Shown piece by piece: positions 50,668 to 59,024 of a DNA stretch of 64,000 nucleotides (position 1 is its first letter; each line of letters starts with the position of its first letter). The notes under the pieces were generated by a model. That model worked only from the letters and a program-made list of their open reading frames with translations, was not told where the DNA came from and searched no databases. Source of the DNA: Alphaproteobacteria bacterium (GTDB lineage: Bacteria; Pseudomonadota; Alphaproteobacteria; SMXP01); assembly GCA_028285305.1 (NCBI GenBank), contig JANQPV010000075.1, positions 120,105 to 184,104 of the forward strand, in the 5' to 3' direction. The position numbers were made by a program, and so were the translations under genes.

Positions 50668-51894
50668 ATGGAGGGGATGACCATTGCCTGGCGGAACCTT
50701 TGGCGAAATCGAACGCGTACACTCATTACACTGACAACAATCGCTTTTTGCAGCGCCACCTTGATTCTCGCGGATGGCCTAACGCGCGGTATGATGACTG
50801 ATTTGGAAAGCAATGCCACTCAGCTTTTTACCGGCGAAGCGCAGATTCATGCGCAAGACTATCGCAAAGAACGTTCCATCCACCAGACTTTTGAGGTGAA
50901 CGAAGCTGCGGTCAACGAGCTTGCCGGCCAAGGCATCACCGTTGTGCCCCGCCTCTTTGGGTTTGGCTTGGTCTCTAACGGTCCCAAGTCTGCGGGAGGC
51001 TCTTTCTGGGGGATCCATCCGGAAAAAGAAGTCGAGAACTTTGAACTCGCGTCCCACGTCGATAAGGGAAGGTTCATAACGTCCACTGACGAAAGCAAAA
51101 TCGTTGTGGGCAAGAAGCTGGCAAAAATTCTGAATGTCGGCGTCGGCGGTGAGCTCATTGTTGTTGTCGAGGCCGCCGATGGTTCCATCGGAGCTGAGCT
51201 CTATGAGATCGCGGGCGTTCTAAAGTCGGTCGCCGACGGCGTGGATCGCAGCGCAGTGCTTATGAACGAAGCAGACTATCGCGAGCTTTTCAGTCTTTAC
51301 GGTGATCAGTACCACGAAGTAGCGGCCAACACCAAAGGTGAGCTCGAGTTGGAGGAGCTTGCGGCGGCACTCAAGGCGTCTGTTCCGGCGCATGAAACAA
51401 AGACCTGGAAAGAGCTCTTTCCCGACCTTGCCGAAATGATGGAACTCTCCGGCAGCGCGATTTGGTTGATTTTGGGAATCTTCGGTCTCGCCGCTGCGCT
51501 TGGTGTTTCGAATACAGTCGTCATGTCCACCTACGAACGGATGTGGGAGTTTGGCGTTTTGAAGGCAATCGGCACGAAGCCTATGCAAATTGTCTCCGGC
51601 GTCGCCCGGGAAGTCGCCCTGCTCGCATTTATCGCCTGTGTGGTAGGTGCCGCGATCGGTGTCGCAGGATCAAGCTATTTCGCAACGCAGGGAATCAATA
51701 TTGAAGCGTATGCAGAAGGGCTGACGACGGAGGGCGTCGCCTTTGATCCGATAATTCGGGCGGACTTGAACATGGTCAGCGCACTTGTCGGCGTCGGAGC
51801 CCTCTGGGTGTTGTGTCTGATAGCGGCATTTTTCCCGGCATTCTCGGCTTCGCGCATGGACCCGTTGGAAGCGATGCGCAAAGGCCAGGTTTAG
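50668..51894 (+). CDS. ABC transporter permease, FtsX/LolE-like, subunit 1
   Basis: A 408-residue permease with the FtsX/MacB topology: first helix TRTLITLTTIAFCSATLILADGL, a periplasmic domain of about 220 residues (LESNATQLFTGEAQIHAQDYRKER to LEELAAALKAS), then three helices LSGSAIWLILGIFGLAAALG, EVALLAFIACVVGAAIGVAG and LVGVGALWVLCLIAAFFPAFSASRMDPLEAMRKG. The coupling helix TYERMWEFGVLKAIGTKPMQI and the end-motif DPLEAMR are typical of LolC/LolE and FtsX-type permeases, which extract substrates from the outer leaflet rather than pumping across. AGGTGAG precedes the start. Confidence 0.9.
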   Translation: MEGMTIAWRNLWRNRTRTLITLTTIAFCSATLILADGLTRGMMTDLESNATQLFTGEAQIHAQDYRKERSIHQTFEVNEAAVNELAGQGITVVPRLFGFGLVSNGPKSAGGSFWGIHPEKEVENFELASHVDKGRFITSTDESKIVVGKKLAKILNVGVGGELIVVVEAADGSIGAELYEIAGVLKSVADGVDRSAVLMNEADYRELFSLYGDQYHEVAANTKGELELEELAAALKASVPAHETKTWKELFPDLAEMMELSGSAIWLILGIFGLAAALGVSNTVVMSTYERMWEFGVLKAIGTKPMQIVSGVAREVALLAFIACVVGAAIGVAGSSYFATQGINIEAYAEGLTTEGVAFDPIIRADLNMVSALVGVGALWVLCLIAAFFPAFSASRMDPLEAMRKGQV

Positions 51895-51909
51895 GGGAGA
51901 GAAAAGTCT

Positions 51910-53148
51910 ATGGGACAGCAGTTTTTATTGGCTTGGCGCAGTATCTGGCGGCAGCGGCGGCGCACATTGATTACCGTCATCTCCATTGCGTTCGGCCTCT
52001 TTTTTGTTATCGCCTTGACGACCCTCGAAGAAGGGGTAATCCGCAGCGTGATCAACAATGGAGCCGAAATGCAAGCGGGCCATATCACGATTGAGCATGA
52101 GGAATATCGCCTTGCACCTTCGGTGAGTTTAGTCGTACCGCAAGCAGATGAATTGGCGGATGAGTTAGAGAAGCTTTCAAGTGTTGAAGCGACGAAAATA
52201 CTAATTGGCGGTGAGGGTGTCGCCCGATCGGGAGCAGGTGCATTCGGAATCGTCATCGCCGGCGTCGAGCCTTCGATTGAACGCGAGAGGTCACCCCTTG
52301 CTGACAAAATAGTCGAAGGTGAGTATCTCGACGAAACGGATGCCAAGCGCGTAGTAATCGGCTCGGTCTTGGCCGACCGATTGAATCTCAAGCCCGGCAA
52401 AAAACTCGTCATCGCCACCAACGATTTTGACGGAGAGTTGGTGGAGCAACTCTTTCGCGTCAAGGGGATATACAGAACGGGTACAGATGAAATCGACGGC
52501 GCATTGGTGCACATGCAGCTTGCTTCCGCTCGAGATCTCTTCAAGCTGCCGAGCGGCAGCGCCACACAGATCGGCGTTATACTGAACGACCTTGGTCGAG
52601 TGGCTTCAATATTGCCGCAGGTCGAGGGGCGCCTCGCGGATCAGGCAGCACTTTCCGCCCATCCTTGGCAAACGATCATGCCGGGAGTCGCCGGATATGT
52701 AGTTGTTGAGCGCTCCGGCTACCTCATCATGGAGGGGTTCTTGATCGCGTTGGTTCTTTTTACGATTCTAAACACACTGCTCATGTCGGTCACGGAGCGT
52801 AAAAAAGAGTTTGCGACGATTCTTGCTCTGGGCGGCAGCAAAGGTGCGCTGCGTCTCCAAGTTTTCTTCGAAGCAGCCTTGATCGCATTACTCGGGATCC
52901 TTGTTGGCGGCTTGGCGGGAGCGTATCTCGCCTATTATTACTCTTTAGAGGGAATAAACCTTCAAGAGCTGTCCGGTGGTATGGACGTAGATGTCGCGGG
53001 CGTGGCCCTGGATACGACAATATATACGTTGTTCTCGGTGCCGCTTCTACTCCTTCTCTGCGGTGCGATGTTTATCGCCACGCTGATTTTGAGTTTGGTG
53101 CCGGTGAGCCGTGTCGGCAACGTGTCGATTTCGACATTGCTGCGCTAA
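51910..53148 (+). CDS. ABC transporter permease, FtsX/LolE-like, subunit 2
   Basis: A 412-residue paralog of the preceding permease: AWRSIWRQRRRTLITVISIAFGLFFVIALTT as first helix, periplasmic domain with GAEMQAGHITIEHEEYRLAPS, then ERSGYLIMEGFLIALVLFTILNTLLMSVTERKKEFATILALGGSKGALRLQVFFEAALIALLGILVGGL and YTLFSVPLLLLLCGAMFIATLILSLVPVSRVGNV. GGGGAGAG precedes ATG 51910, 15 bases after the first permease. The pair would form an asymmetric heterodimer like LolC-LolE. Both act on the periplasmic side of the inner membrane. Confidence 0.9.
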   Translation: MGQQFLLAWRSIWRQRRRTLITVISIAFGLFFVIALTTLEEGVIRSVINNGAEMQAGHITIEHEEYRLAPSVSLVVPQADELADELEKLSSVEATKILIGGEGVARSGAGAFGIVIAGVEPSIERERSPLADKIVEGEYLDETDAKRVVIGSVLADRLNLKPGKKLVIATNDFDGELVEQLFRVKGIYRTGTDEIDGALVHMQLASARDLFKLPSGSATQIGVILNDLGRVASILPQVEGRLADQAALSAHPWQTIMPGVAGYVVVERSGYLIMEGFLIALVLFTILNTLLMSVTERKKEFATILALGGSKGALRLQVFFEAALIALLGILVGGLAGAYLAYYYSLEGINLQELSGGMDVDVAGVALDTTIYTLFSVPLLLLLCGAMFIATLILSLVPVSRVGNVSISTLLR

Positions 53149-53164
53149 GGGAACGGGAAAGAGC

Positions 53165-53857
53165 ATGTCAGAAAGTCAAAACAGAGCCATTGTCGAAACA
53201 CGAAACGTGACGAAGGTGTTTGGAAAGGGCGACATCGCGGTTCACGCGCTACGGGGTGTAAGTCTAACCATATCACAGGGTGAGTTTACGGCCATGGCGG
53301 GCCCGTCCGGATCCGGCAAGAGCACGCTTTTGAACATGATCGGTTGCCTTGATAGGCCAACCAGCGGCGAAGTGTTCCTCGAAGGTGTGCTGACGAATAA
53401 GCTGAGCGGCACCAAGCTCTCAGAACTTCGCCGCGATCGTATTGGCTTTGTGTTTCAATCGTACAATCTCGTTCCTGTCATGACAGCCATCGAGAACGCA
53501 GAATATATATTGATGCTCCAAGGCAAATCGGCACAGGAGCGCCGCTCCCGGGTTCGTGACCTCTTTCAGCAAATTGGGCTCGGCGGCATGGAAAATCGCT
53601 TTCCCAATCAGCTCTCGGGCGGACAGCAGCAGCGGGTCGCCATCGCCCGGGCTGTTGCCGCGGAACCGGCTCTTGTTTTGGCAGATGAACCAACAGCGAA
53701 CGTCGATACGGACACGGGCAAAGCGCTCATGGATTTGATGTATCAATTGAACGAGGAGCGCGGAGTAACGTTCCTGGTGTCGACCCACGATCCGACCGTG
53801 ATGGAGCGCGCCAAGCGGTTGATCCGCTTGCGAGACGGCCAAATTGTGAACGAATAA
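53165..53857 (+). CDS. ABC transporter ATP-binding protein, LolD-like
   Basis: A 230-residue ATPase of the MacB/LolD/FtsE class: [19 protein letters not shown], Walker [10 protein letters not shown] (46-54), [17 protein letters not shown]-loop [20 protein letters not shown], signature [14 protein letters not shown] and Walker [20 protein letters not shown], switch VSTHDP. It energises the two FtsX-type permeases encoded just upstream. GGGAACGGGAAAGAG precedes ATG 53165, chosen over the ORF limit at 53111, which lies inside the upstream permease gene. Confidence 0.95.
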   Translation: MSESQNRAIVETRNVTKVFGKGDIAVHALRGVSLTISQGEFTAMAGPSGSGKSTLLNMIGCLDRPTSGEVFLEGVLTNKLSGTKLSELRRDRIGFVFQSYNLVPVMTAIENAEYILMLQGKSAQERRSRVRDLFQQIGLGGMENRFPNQLSGGQQQRVAIARAVAAEPALVLADEPTANVDTDTGKALMDLMYQLNEERGVTFLVSTHDPTVMERAKRLIRLRDGQIVNE

Positions 53858-53869
53858 CTGGGCCGCATC

Positions 53870-55147
53870 ATGATCGATATGGCGAGACTCGTTTGCCTTG
53901 GTATTTTCCTCAGCTTACTATTGTCTAAACAGGCTCTGGCAGAGGTAGAGCTGGGCGCAAACGTGCGGGCAGGAGGGCTGGCCGTTCGTGTTGATGGTGA
54001 GAACTCGGGCGCGGGGTTCTTCAATGGCCGTGGGACGGTGAAGACTGAATTGGGGGGCGGCGTCGATTTTGAGGGGCATGTGTTCGGAACGGTGCGATAT
54101 CTCACGAACGAAGCCGATGCCCTGATCCCGGAAAGAGAAGGTCACGGACAATACCGCGCTATCGACTTGTTGCTCGACAACGACACAGGAACCAGCTGGC
54201 AGGCACTGACATTCATCGATAGGCTTTCTCTTGGCAGGTCGTTCGGTCCCGTTGATCTGACGCTTGGCCGTCAGGCCGTGACATTTGGCAAGGCGTATTT
54301 TTGGAACCCTCTGGACGTATTTCGCCCATTCAGCGCCGAGCAAATCAATCGCGACTACAAAGCCGGGGTTGATGCTGTTCGTCTTGATTGGGAACTGAAT
54401 GCGTTTTCGGGAATTACGCTCGTGAGCGTCTTGGGCAGCGAAGTTGATATATTGGGTCGTCCGTTTGGGGATGATAGAGAAGCGCGTGTAGACACTTACG
54501 GTTCCGCGCTGGTTGCCCGATATACCAGTCATATCAGCGGCTGGGATCTCGCCGTGCAAGCGGGAAAGATCTATGGTGGGACCCACGGCGGCGCTGCTGT
54601 CGTGGGTGATCTCGGACCTATTCAGGTTCGCGCCGAGGGCGCCTATTTTGATGCGATCGATCGGCCCGCGGGCGTGCTGTCATCCGCCAAAGAGGCCACC
54701 CGAAGTTTGTTTACCGATTATTGGCAGGCCGCAATCGGTGCCGGATATCGTTGGCCCAACAGTTTGCAGATTGACGGAGAGTACTACTACAATGGAGCGG
54801 GCAGCCCGGAGGATCAGCTCACAGGTCTGTTCCGAACCGCAATTGGTGCCTCGCGTCAAACAAACACCCACTTGTCGGGCGTGCGGACCAGCTACGAGAT
54901 CACGCCCATTTTGGTCGCGAGCCTCGTTTCGATCCATGGTTTCTCAGATGACTCTGGACTTGTTCAATCGCAGCTTGTTTGGTCGTTGAATGACGAAACG
55001 GACTTCTTGCTTACCGGCAGCGCGGGGTACGGCCGTCGGCCTGCAGCAGGTGCCGCATCGTTCCCGCGCGCCCTCACCCGCGTGCCTGGAAGCGAATTCG
55101 GCGCCGGCCGCGGCGCGGTTTTAGTCGAAGTAAGGTCGTTCTTCTGA
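53870..55147 (+). CDS. Outer-membrane beta-barrel protein of the LolA-ABC operon
   Basis: A 425-residue exported protein. MIDMARLVCLGIFLSLLLSKQALAE is a signal peptide with cleavage after Ala-Leu-Ala. The mature chain is a series of amphipathic strands (VELGANVRAGGLAVRVDG, SRSFGPVDLTLGRQAVTFGKAYFWNPLDVFRPF, TDYWQAAIGAGYRWPNSLQIDGEYYYNG, DDSGLVQSQLVWSLNDETDFLLTG) and ends VEVRSFF, the terminal Phe expected by the BAM complex. LGRQAVTFGKAYFWNPLDVF resembles a motif of DUF1302-like barrels linked to lipid or terpene handling. Starting 12 bases after the ATPase stop, it is the outer-membrane end of the export route. ATG 53879 is an alternative start. Confidence 0.8.
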   Translation: MIDMARLVCLGIFLSLLLSKQALAEVELGANVRAGGLAVRVDGENSGAGFFNGRGTVKTELGGGVDFEGHVFGTVRYLTNEADALIPEREGHGQYRAIDLLLDNDTGTSWQALTFIDRLSLGRSFGPVDLTLGRQAVTFGKAYFWNPLDVFRPFSAEQINRDYKAGVDAVRLDWELNAFSGITLVSVLGSEVDILGRPFGDDREARVDTYGSALVARYTSHISGWDLAVQAGKIYGGTHGGAAVVGDLGPIQVRAEGAYFDAIDRPAGVLSSAKEATRSLFTDYWQAAIGAGYRWPNSLQIDGEYYYNGAGSPEDQLTGLFRTAIGASRQTNTHLSGVRTSYEITPILVASLVSIHGFSDDSGLVQSQLVWSLNDETDFLLTGSAGYGRRPAAGAASFPRALTRVPGSEFGAGRGAVLVEVRSFF

Positions 55148-55174
55148 GACTCGGCGCTCAAAGCATCGCGCGAT

Positions 55175-56680
55175 TTAGTGCAAAAAAGTCGCGCGTCGGC
55201 TTGGCTGGCGCCCCCGTTCTTCCTGTTTTGGTGAGGCTTCCGGCTCCGGTTCGACATCGATGATGTCGAGCTCATCCGGCATGGTTTCCGGTTCGTAGGT
55301 GTCGCGGGACTGAATCACCACAGGGTCATGGTCTTGGAGCGTCGGGGCCTCTGCTGCGCGATGAACGCCCTCACGAAAGCGAGCCAGCACATCGATTGGA
55401 TCGTCCTCAGCACCCTGAGTGTCCTCGACAGAACGCTCTGACGGTGTGGGCCGGGGCGCCGCTTTCTCTTGACGTGTCACGGGGCGCGCCGCCGGTGCCT
55501 TTCGTACGGGCCCCTTGCGCACCGGAGTTTGGGGTGCGGGGGACGAAGAACCAACGACGAGAAGCTCTTGCAGCCGTTTCGCGCGCTCTATCAAACCTTG
55601 ATAGGTAATAGGGATAATCCGGATAACGACTTCGGGACCACGACCGTTCGCGTGTCCACCCAGCGGTGTCGCAACCCTGATTGGTTTCGGATTGCCTTCG
55701 AGATGGCCCGCGACAACCAGACAATCTATGTTCAGTCCATTGAGCAAGTCGCTCGACAGTGCCCGAAACCGCTTCAGGTCGTCATAAATCTCATTAACGG
55801 TGTGCTCATCAATTCCAAATACCGGATTTTCCAACTTGACGAACATCAGTGTGCGGGCTGAATCTGAGCGCGCTTCAACGCGAAAGTTTCGAACATCTTC
55901 CGTCCAACCCGTAATATCCATTAACACGCGGCTGAGAGGAGAATTCTTGCTTTGCGGGTCAGTGGACTTCAAGAACGCGGTAGCAACCTCCGCCAGACTC
56001 TTTTTGGCAATGGGCTTTTCCAAAACATAGTCTGGCCAAAAGATCCAAAGGTTCTCATGCAGAACATTGCGGCAAGAGCCGGTGTTCGAAGTCAGGTCCA
56101 ACCATACATCTTCCATTCTGGAGATCTGTTTTTCAATATGGTCCGCAGACTGTTTAGAGGATTGGGCCTCAAGCAAGTGTGTGTGAGCTTCCTTTAGACC
56201 CAGCTCGTAAGCGGTCTGCTTCGCTTGCAAGTCCTTGACTTGTTTGAGCGCCGAATCTCGTTCCCTCTCGATGGCCGAAATCTGCTCTGGGGAAGCAGGT
56301 TGAGCTTCGGCATTCGTATCGAGCGCATGCTGCATCTGTTCGAGAGCGGCATCGCGCTCCCGCAGGGCCTCCTGGTGGTCTACCAAAGACCGTTCGGTTT
56401 CTTCCAGTGCTGCTTCTGTCTCGGCGAGAGCCCTCTGTGCACGATCAAGGTCGAACTGCAAGGAATTATCTTGAAGGACCGGCGGCGCGTTTTCCATTTC
56501 TTCGATTTCGGACCGCAAAGTCGACGTCTCGGTCAAATACTCGCCGCGCAGATGAGCGATTTCAGCGCGAAAACGGCGACTCTGGTTTGAAACGGTAACG
56601 ACATGGTAAAACCAGCCTCCGAGCAGGACAAAAACGCCCAAGAGGATCGAAATTGTCGTTGCCAATGTTCCAGTGTCCAT
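55175..56680 (-). CDS. Membrane-anchored coiled-coil protein with degenerate Shedu-like domain
   Basis: A 501-residue protein of no recognised family. An N-terminal helix TLATTISILLGVFVLLGGWFYHVV anchors it, followed by a long coiled coil (about 30-185, e.g. LDRAQRALAETEAALEETE). A globular region (about 190-375) contains RNVLHENLWIFWPDYVL, like the ENPWIFGPEY-type lead of Shedu/DUF4263 nucleases, and TLMFVKLENPVFGIDEHTVNEIYDDLKRF where the VEFKRP-type catalytic strand should be; the essential Glu-x-Lys is replaced, so nuclease activity is doubtful. It ends in a disordered Pro/Glu-rich tail. ATG 56680 is one of several starts. It is convergent with the barrel gene. Confidence 0.5.
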   Translation of the reverse strand: MDTGTLATTISILLGVFVLLGGWFYHVVTVSNQSRRFRAEIAHLRGEYLTETSTLRSEIEEMENAPPVLQDNSLQFDLDRAQRALAETEAALEETERSLVDHQEALRERDAALEQMQHALDTNAEAQPASPEQISAIERERDSALKQVKDLQAKQTAYELGLKEAHTHLLEAQSSKQSADHIEKQISRMEDVWLDLTSNTGSCRNVLHENLWIFWPDYVLEKPIAKKSLAEVATAFLKSTDPQSKNSPLSRVLMDITGWTEDVRNFRVEARSDSARTLMFVKLENPVFGIDEHTVNEIYDDLKRFRALSSDLLNGLNIDCLVVAGHLEGNPKPIRVATPLGGHANGRGPEVVIRIIPITYQGLIERAKRLQELLVVGSSSPAPQTPVRKGPVRKAPAARPVTRQEKAAPRPTPSERSVEDTQGAEDDPIDVLARFREGVHRAAEAPTLQDHDPVVIQSRDTYEPETMPDELDIIDVEPEPEASPKQEERGRQPSRRATFLH

Positions 56681-57055
56681 TGTCATATGCCTGATACCCA
56701 ACCCTGAACCAAATTTATGCGGACCCTATCGTGTGAATTACGAAAGGGAAAGTGAGATTTGTCCGCCGGGACCGTTCGCTCCGCCGCACAAACCCCGCGT
56801 CTGGGCGGCGCTTGCGAGTTCCACCGTTCTGTGCCCAAGCGGACGTCTTTCACAATTGGGGCCAAACCTTACGAATGCACCGATCAGTTGAAATCAGAGT
56901 TCAAACCTCGCGTTTGAGGTCGCTGTCGGCTGTTCCTATCGCGAAGGGGGACTGAAAGAAGCCGGCGGCCCTGCCTCCAACCCCAATCGGGAGTGAGAAG
57001 CAGGGCGGTTGGTATCGGGTTACCATTTCAGGTGGGTGCCACTTTTTTGGGCGCC
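56681..57055. other. Intergenic region with one hairpin, no gene seen
   Basis: About 375 bases between two minus-strand genes. The right part has a seven-pair dyad, GCCCTGC at 56968-56974 with GCAGGGC at 57000-57006, and a GGGTGCC ... GGCGCCC pair near 57035-57055 around a T-run, possibly terminator-like for the unknown gene at 57056. No ORF with a ribosome-binding site or codon bias is present. Confidence 0.4.
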
Positions 57056-57778
57056 CTAGTCCAAGGGCACGTTTTCAAGGCCTTGATCCGCTAATTCGCG
57101 GGTTGAAAGCTGGCGCTTGCGCACCGCATGACGTTTTTGAGCCGGAACCCGCTGGTGGGTGACTTTGTCATAAACAAAATGCCCAGGATGCACGTTCTCC
57201 AAGACGCCATAGTGGATCTCGTACCAAACTCCTCCAATGCGCCGGACCTCTGCTTCCTGACTAATGCGTTTGCGTTCCACTTCGTGTGGACCGTCCTTCG
57301 CCTTCCAGCGACGAGGTCTCGGCTCAATGCCGAGCTTTTTCCAAAGCTTGGCACTTTTCTTGAGGATCCCGTCGTTGGGGTCCACATAAAGCGGTTGCCA
57401 CCATGGCCGGCCAGGCGCCCAACCCTCGGGATTCCCGTTCAACCATTCACCAAACCGGCCAACGGCAACATTGCGCACCACGTAATCATCCAGATGATCG
57501 AGGACGTGCCGCTGAACGACATTATCCGCTTCCAGATTTTCTCGGATTTCAGAATAGACCTTATCCCACGGCCGCCCGACTTGTTTCATCAAGAAGCGCT
57601 TTAGCGGAGCCAGGTTTTCATTCAGCCACTTCGAACGGGTGCCGTTTAAATCACGGAACTTCCGCATGCCAACTTGATGAGGAAGGTCATCGGCATCGGA
57701 ATGCCGCGAGCGATTCATGGAAAACCCTGCGCCTCGCCGGGGACGTTCCACGATAACTTTGTACATATCCTTTCGCAT
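57056..57778 (-). CDS. Conserved hypothetical protein with MYKVIVERPRR opening
   Basis: A 240-residue basic protein opening MRKDMYKVIVERPRRGAGFS, with NENLAPLKRFLMKQVGRPWDKVYSEIRENL, HVLDHLDDYVVRNV, PLYVDPNDGILKK and a C-terminal stretch rich in Arg/Lys/His (RVPAQKRHAVRKRQL). I have seen this opening and the KRFLxKQVGRPWDKVYSEI block in hypothetical proteins of several phyla, without function. The charge and the lack of signal suggest an RNA- or DNA-binding cytosolic protein. ATG 57778 has GGAGAAAG upstream; ATG 57766 is an alternative. It lies downstream of a strong leader terminator (57963-57994), so transcription attenuation is possible. Confidence 0.6.
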   Translation of the reverse strand: MRKDMYKVIVERPRRGAGFSMNRSRHSDADDLPHQVGMRKFRDLNGTRSKWLNENLAPLKRFLMKQVGRPWDKVYSEIRENLEADNVVQRHVLDHLDDYVVRNVAVGRFGEWLNGNPEGWAPGRPWWQPLYVDPNDGILKKSAKLWKKLGIEPRPRRWKAKDGPHEVERKRISQEAEVRRIGGVWYEIHYGVLENVHPGHFVYDKVTHQRVPAQKRHAVRKRQLSTRELADQGLENVPLD

Positions 57779-57962
57779 CGATCAGACTTTCTCCGCGCTG
57801 GCCGGAAACTGGTGCTGCTAGCCCTCAGTTTCCGGAATGACGGGCAAACCGCGGTCCCGCCGGCCGCATTGCGCGCACGCGTCTTCGATAGCGGCCCTCC
57901 CCGGAGCCGCCCTGACAACGTGCTTCGCGTTCAACTTGATCGGCTGGCGCCTGACGGAAAAC

Positions 57963-57994
57963 AAAAAACCCTCCGAGGCGCTGCCTGGAGGGTT
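57963..57994 (-). terminator. Strong hairpin terminator in the leader of the 57056-57778 gene
   Basis: On the minus strand AACCCTCC-AGGC ... GCCT-(bulge)-GGAGGGTT forms a 12-pair stem with one bulged base and is followed by TTTTTTG. It stands 185 bases before the start of the downstream minus-strand gene, and no annotated gene lies immediately ahead of it, so it ends either a small RNA or an attenuated leader. Confidence 0.75.
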
Positions 57995-58080
57995 CCAATC
58001 CAATGGATGTGTGGTTGTCCTACACTGATTGACCACACGCCTCCAGTTTGCGGGCACCGGTCGACGCCCACACACAATCG
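57963..58080 (-). ncRNA. Candidate small RNA or attenuator leader
   Basis: Reading leftwards from about 58080: a hairpin GTGTGGT/ACCACAC (58032-58038 with 58009-58015, 16-base loop), a short linker with ATCCATTGGAT, then the terminator at 57963-57994. The order hairpin-linker-terminator with a U-tract, in a 600-base gene-free interval, is what a trans-acting small RNA or a leader attenuator looks like. The 5' end is a guess. Confidence 0.4.
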
Positions 58081-58377
58081 CGAAAATTCTGTTTACAACA
58101 ATGTTTGAAATGCTCAGTCATGGCTCTATTCTAAGCAGTTTAGCCCTTGCTCTGCACACCAATTTGCAGGCTACGGACGTATATATCAACCCAAGAAACT
58201 GGTCAAGTTAACGATGCTGCTCTTTGCAGTGAGACCGGGTAACTATCAAAAAGATAACCGCGTACGGGAGAAACAATCGACCGATATCTTGTCAAAGGGC
58301 TTCGACGCCTCGGCTTCCGGCTCTTGGGCGGAGATGGTATAGAGACTGAGATGCCATAAAGGATTGGGAGAGACGAA

Positions 58378-58932
58378 ATGAGCGTTCTGTTCGGAGATGT
58401 GGTGCAGCAAGGCTATGCTGTGCCGGATGTGGATGCCGCCATAAGCCATTGGATTGCAAGAGGCGTTGGACCTTTTTACGTGGCGGACATCGACGGCATG
58501 GAAGGAGAATATTATGGCGAGCCGATTTTGTCCAAAATGCGTGCGGCCTTTGCATATTCTGGAGATCAGCAGATCGAAGTGATCCAACCCACCGGAACAA
58601 ACCCAAACATTTACGCCGACTTCCTCAAGGATCATCCCCAAGGCGGTCTTCAACATTTGGCCGTCTGGGTGGACGACGTCAACGAGGCGTTCGCGCAGCT
58701 CAACAAAGACGGAGAACGCTTTCGGATTTGCCAGCGGTACGGCGATGCTCACATTTATGCGGATCACCGGACCGAGCCAGGCGTAATGATGCAGATGATG
58801 GCCCGCAGTGATTTCTACGACATATTCTTTGGAATTGTGAAGGCGGGAGCGGAAGGCTGGGATGGAAAGACCGATCCCGTGCGCGTGATCGACTTCTCCT
58901 CCGGCAAGCCGGAAGAAAAGCCTTACAGCTAG
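58378..58932 (+). CDS. VOC-family protein, methylmalonyl-CoA-epimerase-like size and layout
   Basis: A 184-residue glyoxalase-fold protein: VQQGYAVPDVDAAISHWIARGVGPFYVADI, YSGDQQIEVIQPTGTNPNIYADFLKDHPQGGLQHLAVWVDDVNEAFAQL and GDAHIYADHRTEPGVMMQMMARSDFY. The pairs of His/Glu-type ligands (GLQHLAVWVDD, PGVMMQMM) are partly altered, so metal binding is uncertain. GGGAGAG precedes the start. It may belong to the Rieske cluster beyond the TetR gene by context, being common next to ring-hydroxylating and steroid-degradation genes. Confidence 0.75.
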   Translation: MSVLFGDVVQQGYAVPDVDAAISHWIARGVGPFYVADIDGMEGEYYGEPILSKMRAAFAYSGDQQIEVIQPTGTNPNIYADFLKDHPQGGLQHLAVWVDDVNEAFAQLNKDGERFRICQRYGDAHIYADHRTEPGVMMQMMARSDFYDIFFGIVKAGAEGWDGKTDPVRVIDFSSGKPEEKPYS

Positions 58933-58981
58933 CAAAGAGAAATCTCATAAGCCGGTGCTTCGAGCCCGCGTTGGCGCCAGC

Positions 58982-59024
58982 CTGGAGTCATTTTGCGTTT
59001 CTTCAAAACCACAAATGGCTCTAG
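58982..59024. repeat. Partial dispersed repeat, first-hairpin fragment in reverse
   Basis: CTGGAGTCATTTTG ... AATGGCTCTAG, 43 bases. It corresponds to the reverse complement of the first hairpin of the repeat at 35867-35970, with loop bases TTCAAAACC shared. The second hairpin is absent. Confidence 0.6.
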
